DNA of 64,000 nt from Fratercula arctica. Taxonomy: Eukaryota > Chordata > Aves > Charadriiformes > Alcidae. The notes under the pieces are model-generated. The model was not told the DNA's origin. It searched no databases and saw only the letters and a program-made list of their open reading frames with translations. Location: assembly GCA_947846985.1 (NCBI GenBank), contig CANTUZ010000025.1, positions 11,220,100-11,284,099 on the forward strand, written 5' to 3'. The translations under genes were made by a program, and so were the position numbers. Below, piece after piece: positions 31,813 through 45,286 of the stretch (the first letter of the stretch is position 1; each line of letters begins with the position of its first letter).

Positions 31813-34800
31813 GTACTTCCTTACCACAACAGAAGGCCAAGAGCACCACTTACTGTGTGATTCTATATGTACAATGATTTCATCCAGGTATAACTTCACC
31901 AATTTCCTACGAGTTTCTTGGGTGGGTACCAACCTAAAGCAAAAGCAAACCGTATATACCTTGAAAAGTGAATCCATGAGAAAAAAATTGACAAGGACTT
32001 CCTGAAAGTTAACAGCTTGAAATTTTAGAAGACTTCATGTCTTTCCTTCTTTTGGAGAAGTGCTTTAGTTTATACAGGTTGTCTGCATCTAAACTTGTTC
32101 TGCATCTGGAGTCTTCTATAAATTTAAGAGTTCAAAAAGAAATTCAGCCATGTACTTCAGAAAGTCTGTTCTTTGGTTTAGGGAAATAACAGACCAATGG
32201 TTTCATGGTCTTTATTGAAAGTCAAGAAGATGTTAGGCAAAGGTTCTTGCAATTTGCTTCTGTTTTATGAACGTGTTTCAGCTTAATTTCCTATTATTTT
32301 TTCTTCCTGTGAGTTACTCCTATTCATTATAGTTCAATGGAAGAAAAACGAATGATCAAATGTACATGAACACAACTTAGTTTAATGGGTTTATCCAGAA
32401 TAGTCAAATATGACAGTCCAGAACTGTAGAAACACGCATTTTGGGGCCTAAACATACAAATCCTTACTCAGATGGTCAATGACATTGATGCCAGTCAAGC
32501 TACAGGTATATGTAGTTTTATTCTCATAAATCAGGACCTCTATTATAAAAGTTTCAGTACAGAGCCCTGTAGCAGAAACCTTAGTCAAAGGTCAAAGGTG
32601 GCATGTTGTTCAAGTCAGTGCAATTTTCATATGAGAAAAAACTCACATGCTTAAACATTTTTTTCTGTCTAATATGTACACTACAGATGAGGATTCTTTT
32701 TTTTTTTTTTTCCAGCAAGTAACAAGATTGAGTATATCACAATCATCAGAAAACTTTTCATCAGAAGCTGGAAATATCTCTCTAATCTATGTCCAGTTAC
32801 AGAAACAAAATTTATATGAGCTTCATAAAATTGTACCTAAGACAAACTCAAATTTTTCAAACCAGTTAACAAAAGTGCTTTTATAGAAAAGAAAATAAGC
32901 ACTGGAAATTACTTATAGACAGTCAAAATACTGATGAAAATTGAATTGTTAAGCTTAAATATATCTTAAAAATGAAGCATAATTTTATGAATCCTTTAAT
33001 GTCTTCCAATTCATGTTCTTATGACATAGAAACAAGATGGAAAAGAAATGAGGAGGGGGCAAGAAGTGAAGTGGAATTAAACTATAGTCTCTTTTGCAGA
33101 AGGAATATCTTGTGGCTTGTTAGCGGTAGTAGAATCATATATAATTGGGAGTCAAAACGATAGAGTAGCAGATTTACTTTAGTAGCAGAATCGTAAACAG
33201 CGAATACAGTTAAGTTGCACTTCCTTTTTTTTTAGGTTTGTTCTGTCCTTTTAAAAAAAATAATCAATCAAATATGCAATTAATCTGCCAACATCAACAA
33301 GATCTTTAGTAAACTTCCAACACAGAATGATCATGTTTTTCCGTGCAATGTAAATATTTATCTTTTATGATAATCCCACTACTCCATATTATTCTTAAGA
33401 AAGTTTTTGGATTGCTATATAAACATCTTGATGCAATTATATTCAGAAACTTACAGGGACAAAATGTGTCTAGTGCTTGTGAATAGAACACACACAATCT
33501 GTATAAATCTACAAACTCACTAATACTACCATTTTAGCATCTGTTTTGCAACCATCAATAAATTATGACTTTGCAGCTAGATCCTTAACGGATTAATTGC
33601 AGGCTTTCACAAAGAAGCTTTCTTTTTTTTTTTTCCCTCTTTTTTTTTACCCTCCTAACATTTCAGTAATAGAACTATTACATTCACAGACAAAAGACTG
33701 GGTTGATACAACATTAAGCTTCTGAAACTAACTTAAAACCATGGCAAGCTTTTGTTGGGTATGAAATGCTGAATATCTGAGACAATATGCACTTTGTTTT
33801 GCTTATGTAATGCAGAGATATGCAGACAAACTCTGAAACTGAAACAGACAAACTAATTGCTATGATTATTAATTTACATGTTATCAACTAAATTAGTTAA
33901 GAAAATGAGTTCAGTTCCTGATTCCTGCCACTTAGCCATGACAAAAAAAGTATAGGGTATTTGCCACAGAGCTGCATTTTTGGGACCTACTTTTATAAAC
34001 ACTGAATACCAGGGTCAGTCCTACAACTTAGCTTAAAATTACTATTGACTGATAGCTATTGATTATGTTGCAAAGGTGAACTGAACCCTGATGTAAATGT
34101 GCTGAAGGTCATTGTCCTGGTGAAATAATTCCTAAATATTGACTATAGATGACCTATAACTTATCAAAATACACATTTTTGTATCCATTTAAAAATAGAC
34201 ATAAAAAGACTTCAAAAAAGCTGAGGAATTGGCAGATATTGCTGTATGCAAATGCTTGTGCAGAATCTCTATTCAGTACACATTTGAGACCACCCTCCAG
34301 ACTTCTATATCTTGGGATCCTAAGAGCTGATATGAGAAGGCACATTCCTTTTTACAGGACTGTTGCATCCTGTGTGCTGCACTGGAGTACAGTGATGCTC
34401 TGGACAGAGAGTGTCTCTTCAGCATGTTTTAGAGCCAGCTACTGAGCTGCTACTCAGTTTTCTGTGCATCTGGCTGAATAAAAAAATTAATGACTTCTGT
34501 GTATCACTGACATGAACAGGGCCAGAATGGCCCTCAGGGTATGCCTCAGTACATTCATGATAGATATAGAAAGGAACTAAGGCAATATTAGTTGTCCCTT
34601 CTTTAAAAGCTGTGGTTCTGGTTGCCTTGAACATCACCAGAGATACTATTAGCATTACAGTCCCCAGTGGGAATCAAAGCATAGCATGTTTGCCACCATA
34701 AAAACATAATAATAAAAAAAAAGTTCTGCCTCAAGCCTTTTAGGATCTATAATACTGGTAAAGGGAAAGGGGAAACAGAAATGACACAAAAAGCGAGTTT

Positions 34801-35783
34801 TTGAAGATTAAACAGCATGCATGAAAAGAACATGGAATGAAATGCAGGTTTTCTGAGTTCCATGTTATTGAATAGCTCTATATACTGCATGCTGAATATA
34901 CATGGTCATAAATACAGCAAGGGCTAGATCCAAGAAAAGTGGTGCAATTACAGCAGTGTTACATCTTGCCCTCCAAAACTCTTTGATTTTTTTTGTGAGA
35001 AGAATCTGGAACCCTGGGTTAGTTGTCTCAGCTTGCAGGGGTGGGGCGAGGTACATGGTCCCAAATGCATGTCCACCATAATAATGTTTGCCATAATACC
35101 ATAATAATGACTGCAGTCAGCATGCTGATCAAAGAGATTCTTAAAGCTCATGAATGGGAAGCACCTGAAAACTATTAGGTCTTCATTCCTTTCCCTGTTC
35201 ATAGCTTCTACTACTTAGCCACAGCTGCAAGAAAGCACTTTAGTCTAGCTGTGATTTAGTCTAGCTCAGTGATCTCACGGATAGTTTTTGAAAAAGCAGA
35301 GCAGATGTCCCTATTAACAACAAACAGCATAGCAGAAAAGAGAGAAATGCTGCTGTCAGGCACCTGTTATACAATAACCTAGAGATTATAGGTCTTAGCC
35401 CAGATGTACCTGAGAAGACTCAAGCTGACACCTTCCATGTCCCATCAGAGAGCTCCTATCACCTTGTTATTATTACCCTGGTAGGAACAGGGGACAGGGA
35501 AAAGGATAGACATCTTCCAGCCGCTCTGCTGAAGATGTACAACTGTGAAGAAGAGATGTACCGAAACAGAAAGCAAGAACAGGAAGAAACACAATTCTGA
35601 AGCTCAGTGATGGGGTACTGACCTGGATGAAGAAAACCCCAGGTTGTGATCTCTATCTCAAGGCTTGTGAACACATTTCATTCAGTGCATGTTTCATATA
35701 GTGGTTGGACAAAGAGCTAGAAACAAGTTCTTCTCTATTCTTCCACCAGCAGATTAAAGAATCATGTTCCTCAGGTTCTCATC
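31813..35783. other. AT-rich non-repetitive DNA, 4 kb
   Basis: No gene or transposon recognised. Poly-T runs at about 32697-32713 and 33620-33648. Short open frames only. Confidence 0.55.
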
Positions 35784-36089
35784 TGTCCTGGTTCTGGCAG
35801 GGACAGGGTTAAGTATTCCATGCCATGTGAGCCACGCCCACCCTGAGATTAAGAGGAGGGGAGGGGGCAGGCAGTTGGGCTTGGAGTGGACTGGTGGTTC
35901 TGTAATTGTGTTTGTATATTTCTCTGTTGGTGTTATTGTTGTTGTTTTCTTTTTCCCTCTGCTGTTCTGTTAAACTGCCTTTGTCTCAACCCAAGAGTTT
36001 TGCCTTTTTCTTTTGATCCTTCCCATACCGGGAAGTGCTGAGCGAGCGACACGTGGTTCTTTGTTGCCATCTGAGGCCAAACCATGACA
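35784..36089 (+). mobile_element. Solo LTR (type 1) with perfect 5-bp target duplication
   Basis: The LTR runs TGTCCTGGTTCTGG to CCATGACA (306 bp) and is flanked by TCATC on both sides (35779-35783 and 36090-36094). Same type as the 5' LTR of copy A. The intact target duplication shows a clean insertion followed by LTR-LTR recombination that removed the internal part. Confidence 0.95.
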
Positions 36090-36094
36090 TCATC

Positions 36095-39000
36095 TTTTGG
36101 CCCAATAAATCTTAAATTCTTTTCTGATCTCTGAGGAAGCCAGTTCAAGTATCAGAAACACTATACGCATGTTAGCATAGCTCTGTGCCCACTCAGAGCT
36201 CAGGTGACACCCCATGGAGCTGAGATGAACATACTCCAAAGCCTCATCCTCTGTGTGTTTAGTTAAGTATTTGTAAGAGTGCCATATACTGACTCCCAGC
36301 AATGTATCAGAAAGCACACAACAGCGAATTAAAAGAATGCTTTAAAACTGAAAGGTTCCTATTACTTGTTCACTTATTTACTGTCAGATATTTCGGAGAA
36401 ATAATTGTCAGTGACGCATAGCATTTTTTCTCATTGTTTTAAGTCAAAAGAACACAAATGCATAGGGAACAACCAACAACAAAGTACTTGCAATGTGAGT
36501 TTTGTAACAAATAAGTGTCTGTGCTATGAGTGTATGCAGATTTTTCATGAGTATCTCTTTTACTTAATGAGTACTTAGAAACTGTAGTAAGCAATGAATA
36601 GACAGGGGAGAAATCCCATGACTGCATCTCTTTCCATTCTCCACCAAGCCCTCAAATGCAGCAGCAATGTCAACTGTGGATGGTGTTAGTATTACCCCAC
36701 AGCTCTCCTGTGCTGATGGAGTGATCCAGCTAATGGGCCTTTTTATAAGAAAGACCATTATTTCCTGTCCTCCTTGTTTCTGAAGAGTGTCCTCTTCCTT
36801 CCTCCTAGTCTTTCTCTGCTATTTACACACCCCTGGTCTGTTCACCTCTTCCATCATCATGTGTGCACTACCATTTCCCTTTTTTCCTACTCTTTTTCTC
36901 TGTCCTCTGCAATCTCTCAATCTCTCACCGTCTCTTCAGAGCATTCCTAAATCTCATTCTGATTTCTGTCCTTCTGGCAATGGAGGAGAGGTAGTGAATT
37001 GCCAGAAAGGAGTGGGAGGAAGACTACAGAATAGCCACCTTTGCTCCCAGTCTGCACTTCTCTCAAAATGAAACTTTCCCCTTTACATCAGAGGAAGGGA
37101 AAGGTGTTGCTCAGTTCCAGGCTACTAAATGAGAGGGGATGTGTTAGCCTCAACATCATTAATGGCTTCCCGGATTAACACCAATTAGTCTGGTGTTCTG
37201 CTCCTTGGCTCTTCTTTTTGTGTCTCCCAGCCTTCCCTTTCCCCTCACATAATAGAGGAACTGTTAGGGGTTTCAAAAGCCTCACAAAGACCAGTCTTGT
37301 AACCCATGAATTTCAGGGGAAAAAAGTAACAAATTTTAATTGGAGTATCAGTCTACACTGAATTGTACTGGCTCACATTTTCAAGGATGTCTCTGTAAAG
37401 AAAAAAGACCTCCTACTTGACATGGATGCTAAGATTAACTTTGATGTTTAGAACATTTCACAACCAATATTGGCTTTGTAGGTCATCAGAGACACCTGGG
37501 GCCTGATTCTGTAACTGCTTTTATCAGCAGTTAATGGTTTCTAGGACTGAACACGAGCAGTGAATGGAAGTAGATTCACACCTAATATTAAATGCATATA
37601 AACTGAATACATCTAGCAGACCCTGTAATATTTTTTTTCTTTCTTTAGAAGGCATATGACCACCCTGAATTTCAGAATTAGAAAAGCACAGCTGTTCCTG
37701 GATTGTAAAGTAGCAGAGATTTTCAATTGCTTCCATTTGTTTAAGAGGTTGTAGCCTTTGTTCTCATTGCTCTGATATGGGCCTTATGCAGTTATTCTTC
37801 CCATTATGAATTCCACTGGATGATTTCAGACCTTTCTTTCTGAGATTGCTTTGAAGTCCATTAACAGTATGTGAGTAGTTCAGAGCACAATTTCTCATCT
37901 AATTAGCACTGCTATCCATAAGGAGTACATTATCTCTTTTCCCACAGACTTCTAGTTTGCTTGCAGGTCAGTTCATAATGCCAACTTCAATCTATAAATT
38001 CCTATATGGTTTGAGTCAATTGTACCTCAGAAACGAGTTCTGCCCCTACTGCAATTTCAATAGCTCTGAGCTTGTTAGCTCTCTTGCCATTCTGTGTGGC
38101 ATAGTTCTCTTCTTCTGGTGTGTGGTAGGACTCCCCATTCCCCAGGTCCATGGTACAGCTCTCCTCAAAGTGGGTCTACGCAATAAGGCATTATGGCCTC
38201 AAAGTCTCTTTCCTGCTGTTCCAGAGTTTGTGATATAGGATTCCATCCCATAACCTGACTCCCTTCTGTTTCCACAGGTTTTATGTTTAAATCCCTTCCT
38301 AAAGGTGTGTGTGTGTAAATTGCAGTCTGCTTCAAAGGCCTTCCTATTCTTGCCTGTCGTCCATTACAATGAGCATCTGGAGACAGGAGACCACAACCCC
38401 GTTCATAAGAGTCCAAACAAACTCTCCACTGATTCTCAAGGGGACAACAATCAATCTATGTAACGGGGATTCCTCCACTCATATTCTGTGATGCCTCACA
38501 GTCTGAAGTTGTAAGTTTTGGGGCTAAGTCCAGATATGTACATTTAATGTTAAACTTATTGTGCCAAGCTTATTCTCTAATCCCAGAAATGCTTCTGTGC
38601 AGCCCAGGCTAGATCAGCTGTGGCACGTTAGCCAGCTCTGTTCTACATGTTTCCTGGTATAGACTGTCCAGATTGATTGCCACCAACTGCATTCTCTACA
38701 TTTTCAGGAGCTGGTGAACCTTAACAGCAAGTTAACAATTTCTGCACATCTGTTCTGCAACATGAGTGATTGGGCTACAATCCCGTGGACACTTCTCATT
38801 GAGGCTCTGGCTGTACCACGTTTGGCCCATTGTGCTGCTCTAGTTTATCATCAAAGCTGAAGGAGATAGCAGGCTGTAGTAACTTCCACTGCTAGAGCAA
38901 CTCAATGAGACAAATTTTCTAAACACTGATTCTTAGATTCTTGTGTGTTTGTGTGCATGCTATATAAAGTAGAAACTATCTGGAATACATGAAACTACAA

Positions 39001-42000
39001 ATTAATTCTAAGCAGAAAAGTGTTAGAATTTATATTTGTTTCAAAAAAACAGTATGGGTAACAGGGCAGATAACATGCTACTCAGTGCACAGGTATTTGT
39101 CAGAGTAAACATAAATAGCATAGGTGACTCTATTTACCCTGAATACTCCAGAAAAAATGATGATGAAACTGCAATCCATAACTGAACCAGTATGTGGTAC
39201 TATTCTGAACAATATGTGAACAGAGGCCAAACAGTCCAAACCAGCAGTAGCAAGAGATGATTGGAGGAGTCTGTAGACAGCAACTGGAAGTACACAAAGA
39301 AGGGTTACTTCAGAAAGTAAAACAATCATCAAAGAGTGACAAAAAATATTATTGTGTATAGTATTGTGTTTTACTGTGCATAGTAATGTGGAAAAATATA
39401 TAATTATAAATTAGTAACATTGGTGTATTCAGTTAATTAGATTATTTATTAGTTTCTTAATAATGTGTTGTTTAATCAATAAACACTGTAGTGTCTTAAA
39501 TGGGTTATGTTCAAGCCTGTAATATAAAGAGGGAAAATGGGACTGGTGAAATAAAAAGTAAGCAAAAAGGAAGTACTCCAGGAAGTAATAAATTATTAGA
39601 AGAGTAATTCAGTTGCAGTAGGAATGAGCTGAGGAACATCAGGGCTGTGTTCAAATTTACTTCCTAATTGTTATTTATCTTGTATGTTTAACCTGATACT
39701 TTCTTTAGACAAATGATATGAATCTAATATTTATGTAGTACCGCTTTAGCAAGGTTCAGCCTTTTATGCAGCAGCTAGAGCTCAGTTTTATTTTTCTTAC
39801 CTAAAGTTCTGCCATTTTCTCCTGAAGTTCCTTGCCAGTTCAGTAAGTCAAGAAGGACAAGCGGAGACTCATTTTCTTTTGGTATCCCTTTGTAAAACTC
39901 AACCTTTTTTTTCTTTCTTCCACAAAGTCAAATTTATATGCTGATAAATGTCTGAAGTCCACTCTGACCTTAAATTAAGGCAGCATCACCGTGTGTGGAT
40001 TACATATTGTATATAACACAGCATAACAAAAGGTTGCTTAAGTTTACGTTTAGTTTTGATATTGCTTTTGGCCAGTTACCAAAGAGCCACAATTGTTAAA
40101 TGGGGCACCAACAATTAGATTTTAACAGAACACACTTTTGTTCCTTCTATTCACCTTTGGTATTTCAGATTTTAAGAGCTTATGGCTTTAAACTTCTGTC
40201 TACAACTGAGAAAATTAAAATATCTCTCTGTATATGAAAGCCAAGATCCTTCTCTAACACTGATTCCAGGAGTTAGTGTCTAAGTGAAATACTGTGTGTC
40301 AGTAAAATACTGAGACCTGGCAATAAGGTTCACCCGAAATTCTGTATTGCAGCCCAAATCAGCATAGGTTAATTAAACTTAATTCTCACTGCATCTCATT
40401 AGCAGTAGTTTGCATTAGTGACTTTCCACCATTAGGTGCCCAAATACTGGAGTTTTAAGTGCATTATAAAAACCTGGGGATTCAGACAGATGGCAGAGTG
40501 TATACTGAAAGCTGGACATCTGAGCTGTGCTCTGTGATTTACATAGGCTGAGGCCCACATGCATGTGGGTTTTCTCTCCTCCTCCACATGGAGGCAGAAG
40601 AAGGAGACTTCAGGTTCCACCTGTGTGAATCAGCCTGCCAAAGTGGGGACAGGAGTCCCATTTCTGCCTCTGAGCTCGAAGGAGACAAATAAATGTACTA
40701 AAAAGGTGAGGAGAGTTAGACATGAGCGTCTCCATTGACTATATTAGAATTGCTTTGGCAAAAGGCCTCAAAACTCCAGTAGAGATGGAGATATATTTAA
40801 AAAGAAACTGCATAACTTTTTTTTTTTTAAACTGCAATAGGGAAAAAAACACAGACAAATTACAGCTAGATTTGAGGGGACTTTTCCTGTGCCACTCCAG
40901 TCTCCTCATTTTTGTTTCTGCTGCTGCATATTTTCATTTATGTGCACCCCATTCCTTAAGAAAATGTTTAATTAAGTTTGACAGTTACATAAGTAAACCA
41001 AACTAACTTCCTCCAGAACAGAACTATTTTGCATGTTCCCTGGTGGCTGGATAATGTGTAATGTTTTACTTGAAATTCTAATTAAGTTTAAATTAAAATT
41101 CTTCAGGTTTTTAGCAGGAGATGAAACATTTTGTTGCCTCTTTCATTTCAGTGTTGCATTTGCCAGCCTGCGTGAGCAATCCAACATAATTTACACACTT
41201 TATATTGTTATTTTTTTGTTTGCTTTGGCCTCAAGACCTTAGAAAAACGATGCTGTTCAAATAATTTCCACCTTTCTCTGCTTAAAACTATCTCCTCCTA
41301 AGTTTAAGCTCACAGGCTTTCCAAAGAATAAATAAATGCAACACCCTTGTCATATAAAAGTTCACATCTTCATGGTGCTGAAATTTTTCTGAAAACCTGG
41401 CTAGACAGGAAAATTTTTATACAGATTTGGGTTACTATACTATAGCCTAAATCTAGGGTTAGGTTCTAGCTTCTGTTACATTTCTACAGTGCCATAGCTG
41501 TCCATACAGTTAGATGAATTATATAGCTAACAGATCTTAAGGAATATGGGCACTCTCCAATGAGCTTGGGTTCCTCACGCTATGACCACATCCATCAAGG
41601 TACAGCAGCTGTGGGAACCATGACCCATGGAGGCACAGTCCAGAGGTCTGCAGTGAGGTCCTGCTAAGGCTCACAGCCTAAGGGGAGAGGCAGTTCAAGG
41701 CTATTATTTTTCCCTCTCTTCCTAGCACATCCTAAGAATAGGGAAGAATGTTTCTGTCCCTGTGTATGATCTTCATAAAGATGTAGAGAGTTTTTCAGCC
41801 ACGCAAATGGGAAAATATGTTTTTCACAGATCTTTGAAAATTAGGCTTTGAGTTGACTCATGTATAAAACAAAGATGTAGCAATGTGCAGAAAAGGTGGC
41901 ATGTTTCCAATAGCTCTATCCTGCTGGTGGAGTAGTGCCATCAGCTTGCTATTCCCTTGGAGGTACAGGCTAGTGGAGACCACTCCATAGAAAACTCCTC

Positions 42001-42433
42001 TTTCCACCTATATTGCCTATTCTGAGTTCCTCATGGCTTCTGCAGGTAATTCTGGTCCCACTGTACTCTTCTTTCTTTTAAATTGGCATCACGGATAAGA
42101 CAACTAGTTATTCCTAATCAGATGACACTGCACTACCAGCCCAGATCGTTACTGGTTTGATGTCTTAAGGACAGCATCTTAAAAGGATGACATTATTAAC
42201 AGCTTGACTTTAATACATGCAAGACCAAAAGTAAATCTGTAGGAGCATGCATTATTGCAGTGGAATATATACACATTTTTTATATGGGAGATGAATATGA
42301 ATTTATTTATTAAGTTAAAATATTCTATGTTGCTAAAATTCAGAGGAAGCCCATTTCAGTTATAAACAACCTACTTCAGATCTGCCACTTTACAAATGTA
42401 GGCATATGGGACCAAACTTGTGTACAAGTGATG
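36095..42433. other. AT-rich non-repetitive DNA, 6.3 kb
   Basis: No gene or transposon recognised on either strand. A short GT run at about 38306-38318. Open frames up to about 90 codons show no motif. If the region belongs to an intron, no exon in it is convincing by eye. Confidence 0.5.
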
Positions 42434-42674
42434 ACATATAGTGGTAAATTAGCAATTAACATTATACACTTTAATTAATTGGCTGTTCTCACTCAAAATC
42501 AAATCCCCTTGAGGTACACATCAAACTTCCCCATCATCTTGCATCATCCACCAAGTGCACCCGGGTCCTTGACCAAAAGCAACCCCACGGATGGGTTTGC
42601 CTTTGCCTGTGGCAGGAATAACCCAGACTTTTTTCCCTAACATATTCTTCATGTGCACTACGGGGACTTTATCC
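42434..42674 (-). pseudogene. ERVL copy D, left piece (integrase C-terminus and downstream)
   Basis: Read on the minus strand this is the last part of integrase and the start of the 3' internal region, matching 19640-19878 of copy A. It ends at GGGACTTTATCC (plus strand). The very next bases of the same element, CCTTTCCACAGTACG, resume at 50238, so this is the left side of an ERVL split by the composite insertion 42675-50237. No 3' LTR is seen to its left. Confidence 0.87.
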
Positions 42675-42985
42675 ACAGAATCACAGAATGGCTTGGGTTG
42701 GAAGAGACCTTAAAGATCATCTAGTTCCAAGCCCCCTGCCCTGGGCAGGGACACCTCCTGCTAGACCAGGCTGCTCAAAGTCCCATCCAGCCTGGCCTTC
42801 AACACTTCCAGGGAAAGGGCATCCACAACTTCCCTGGGCAACCTGTTCCAGTGCCTCACCACCTTCTCAGTAAAGAATTTCTTCCTGTTACCTAATCTAA
42901 ATCTACCCTCTTTCGGTTTGAGGCTGTTACCACATGTCCTATCGTTACACTCCCTGATAAAGAGTCCCTCCCCATCCTTCCTGTA
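42675..42985 (-). mobile_element. CR1 LINE, 3' end (detached from 45287-47440)
   Basis: The tail ACAGAATCACAGAATGG starts at 42675, and the coding part ([39 protein letters not shown]) reaches about 42985. It stops where the CR1 piece at 45287 stops from the other side (the ...AAGGGGG | CCTACAGG... position of CR1), so the two are halves of one CR1 separated by the plus-strand ERVL. Confidence 0.85.
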
Positions 42986-43026
42986 TTGTAGGATTATACA
43001 TTCTATAATTCTATAATTCTCCCTGC

Positions 43027-43736
43027 CGTACATCATGGAACTGATGCTACATGGAGTAAGTGGATTGCACTGATCAAACAGTGAACTCGAATGGGAAACC
43101 CCAGTCACCCAGGAATTCTGGAAGGGATCATTTACTGTCCAGAAGGTAAAGATTTCAGAATATCACCAGAGGAGGAGGTGACGCATGCTAAAGACGCCCC
43201 ACTGTATAATAAACTACCAGAAAATTAGAAGAAACATGCCCTGTTCACTGATGGGTCCTGCCGGATTGTAGGACAACATCAAAGGTGGAAGGCTGCTGCG
43301 TGGTGTCTTACATGACAAGTTGCAGAAGCCAGTGAAGGACAAGGTGAATCGAGCCAGTTTGCAGAGGTGAAACCATCCAGCTGGCTTTAGACATTGCTGA
43401 ACGAGAAAGATGGCCAGTACTCTGTCTCCATACTGATTCATGGATGGTGGCAAATGCTCTGTGGGGGTGGTTACAGCAGTGGAAGCAGGGCAACTGGCAG
43501 CGCAGAGGCAAACCCATCTGGGCTGCTGAACTATGGCAAGATATTGCTGCCCGGATAGGGAATCTGGTTGTAAAAGTATGTCATCTAGATGCCCACGTAC
43601 GCAAGAGTTGGGCCACGGAGGAACATCAGAACAACCAGCAGGTGGATTGGGCTGCTAGGATTGAAGTGGCTCAGGTGGATCTGGACTGGCAACATAAGGT
43701 GAAGTATTCATAGCTCGGTGGGCCCATGACCGAGGG
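43027..43736 (+). pseudogene. Plus-strand ERVL: RT end and RNase H, degenerate
   Basis: Begins at ATGCTACATGGAGTAAG (DATWSKW) with no LTR before it. RNase H landmarks: LFTDGSC with the catalytic Asp kept, LHTDSWMVANAL. It has a TGA near 43079, a TAG near 43228 and further frame changes. These lesions recur in the minus-strand copy at 50715-51545, so the two arms share ancestry after inactivation. A deletion of about 40 bases near 43728 removes the His pair of the integrase zinc domain in both. Confidence 0.88.
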
Positions 43737-44525
43737 GTGGACTTGACCATGGACACTATTGCACAGGTCATCCGTGAATGTGAGACATGTGCTGCAATCA
43801 AGCAAGCCAAGCGTTTGAAGCCTCTTTGGTATGGAGGACGATGGCTGAAATATAAATATGGGGAGGCCTGGCAGATTGATTACATCACACTGCCACGAAC
43901 CCATCAAGGCAAGCGCTATGTGCTCACAATGGTGGAAGCAACCACTGGATGGCTGGAAACATACCATGTGCCCCATGCCACTGCCCAGAATACTATCCTG
44001 GGCCTTGAAAAGCAAGTCCTGTGGCGACATGGTACCCCAGAGAGAACCAAGTCGGACAACGGGACTCATTTCCGAAACAGCCTCATAGGCACCTGGGCCA
44101 AAGAGCATGGTATTGAGTGGGTATATCACATCCCCTATCACGCACCAGCCTCTGGGAAGATCGAATGGTACAATGGACTGTTAAAAACTACACTGAGAGC
44201 AATGGGTGGTGGGACCTTCAAAAACTGGGATGCACATTTAGCAAAGGCTACCTGGCTAGTTAACACCAGGGGATCTACCAATCGGGCTGGCCCTGCCCAG
44301 TCAAAACTTCCATGTACCGTAGAAGGGGATAAGGTCCCCGTAGTGCACATGAAGAATATGTTAGGGAAGACAGTCTGGGTTAGTCCTGCCTCAGGCAAAG
44401 GCAAACCCATCCGTGGGATTGCTTTTGCCCAAGGACCTGGGTGCACTTGGTGGGTAATGCGGCAGGATGGGGAAGTCCGATGTGTACCTCATGGGGATCT
44501 GATTTTGGGTGAGAAGAGCCAATGA
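43737..44525 (+). pseudogene. Plus-strand ERVL integrase, 262 open codons, catalytic triad kept
   Basis: The longest intact integrase frame in the window. Visible: CETC (zinc-binding Cys pair), WQIDYITLP (first Asp), KSDNGTHF (second Asp), GKIEWYNG (Glu), NTRGSTNRAGPAQS, GPGCTWWVM, and a natural TGA at 44523-44525. It has no start of its own: the frame upstream is shifted by a lost G near 43700, and the His pair of the zinc domain is deleted. Integrase joins viral DNA ends to host DNA. Here it is an isolated, non-expressed domain as far as the sequence shows. Confidence 0.92.
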
Positions 44526-44934
44526 ATCTAATTGTATGATGTTAATTGCTAAATAACCCTGCCACTGTATGTCCTCGTTACTATAATTGCTATCAGCTGT
44601 ACTACAGTAAGAATCACCCAAACTAATGACAGATAGACTTTGATGAAAACCGAGTAAAACGCAGCAGTGATGGGATCAGAACTGACCTCAATAGCTGGTG
44701 CCCAGCAACTTCCTCGAGATTGACATCTTCAACCTGTGGACTGACCCAGATGGAGGACCTTGCACTTGGCCTTGTTGAACTTCATGAGATTGGCATGGGC
44801 CCACCTCTCCAGCCTGTCAAGGTCCCTCTGGATGGCATCCCTTCCCTCCAGCGTGTCAGCTGCCCCGTACAGCTTGGTGTCGTCGGCAAACTTGCTGACA
44901 ATGATGTAGATGGTACAGAATAAGGGGTGGATAA
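44526..44934 (+). other. Plus-strand ERVL 3' internal region with captured CR1 piece
   Basis: 44526-44740 matches the reverse complement of copy A 19455-19676. A CR1 fragment follows (44745-44905), then GAATAAGGGGTGGATAA, the polypurine tract, before the LTR. Confidence 0.78.
44745..44905 (-). mobile_element. CR1 fragment inside the ERVL 3' region
   Basis: On the minus strand it encodes [13 protein letters not shown] to KCKVLH-like CR1 RT sequence ([12 protein letters not shown] block). Both ends are abrupt and there is no CR1 tail, so it is a piece picked up by recombination or left after deletion and not a clean insertion. Confidence 0.8.
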
Positions 44935-45286
44935 TATCCTGGTTCCGGCGGGGAGAGGGTTAATTTTCCCAAGGAGCTGGCACTGGGCACAGGTATTCCA
45001 TACCATGTAATGCCATGCCCAGTCTATAGGTGGGGAGCTGGCCAGGGGAAGGGGCAGGAAGTCATTGCTTGGAGTGGGCTGGGACTTCCTGGACTGGTAG
45101 GTGAGTGGTGGTACAGTAATGGTGTTTGTACATTCCTCTATCAGCATTGTTGTTGTTTTCCTGTTCTGTTAAACTGTCTCAACCCATGCATTTTGCCTTT
45201 TTCTTCCCATTCCCCCCCACAGCTGTTGGGGGGGTGAGAGAGCCGCTGCGTGGTTCTTTGTTGCCAGTTGAGGCTAAACCATGACA
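44935..45286 (+). mobile_element. 3' LTR of the plus-strand ERVL (type 2)
   Basis: TATCCTGGTTCCGG (first TG changed to TA) to AACCATGACA. A C-run and G-run flank the GCTGTTGG near 45212-45235. It ends directly against CR1 sequence at 45287. Confidence 0.88.

Noticed and set aside
36090..36317. 75-codon minus-strand frame beside the solo LTR
   Set aside because: It reads as plausible protein but has no motif, no clear splice borders and starts at the LTR border region.
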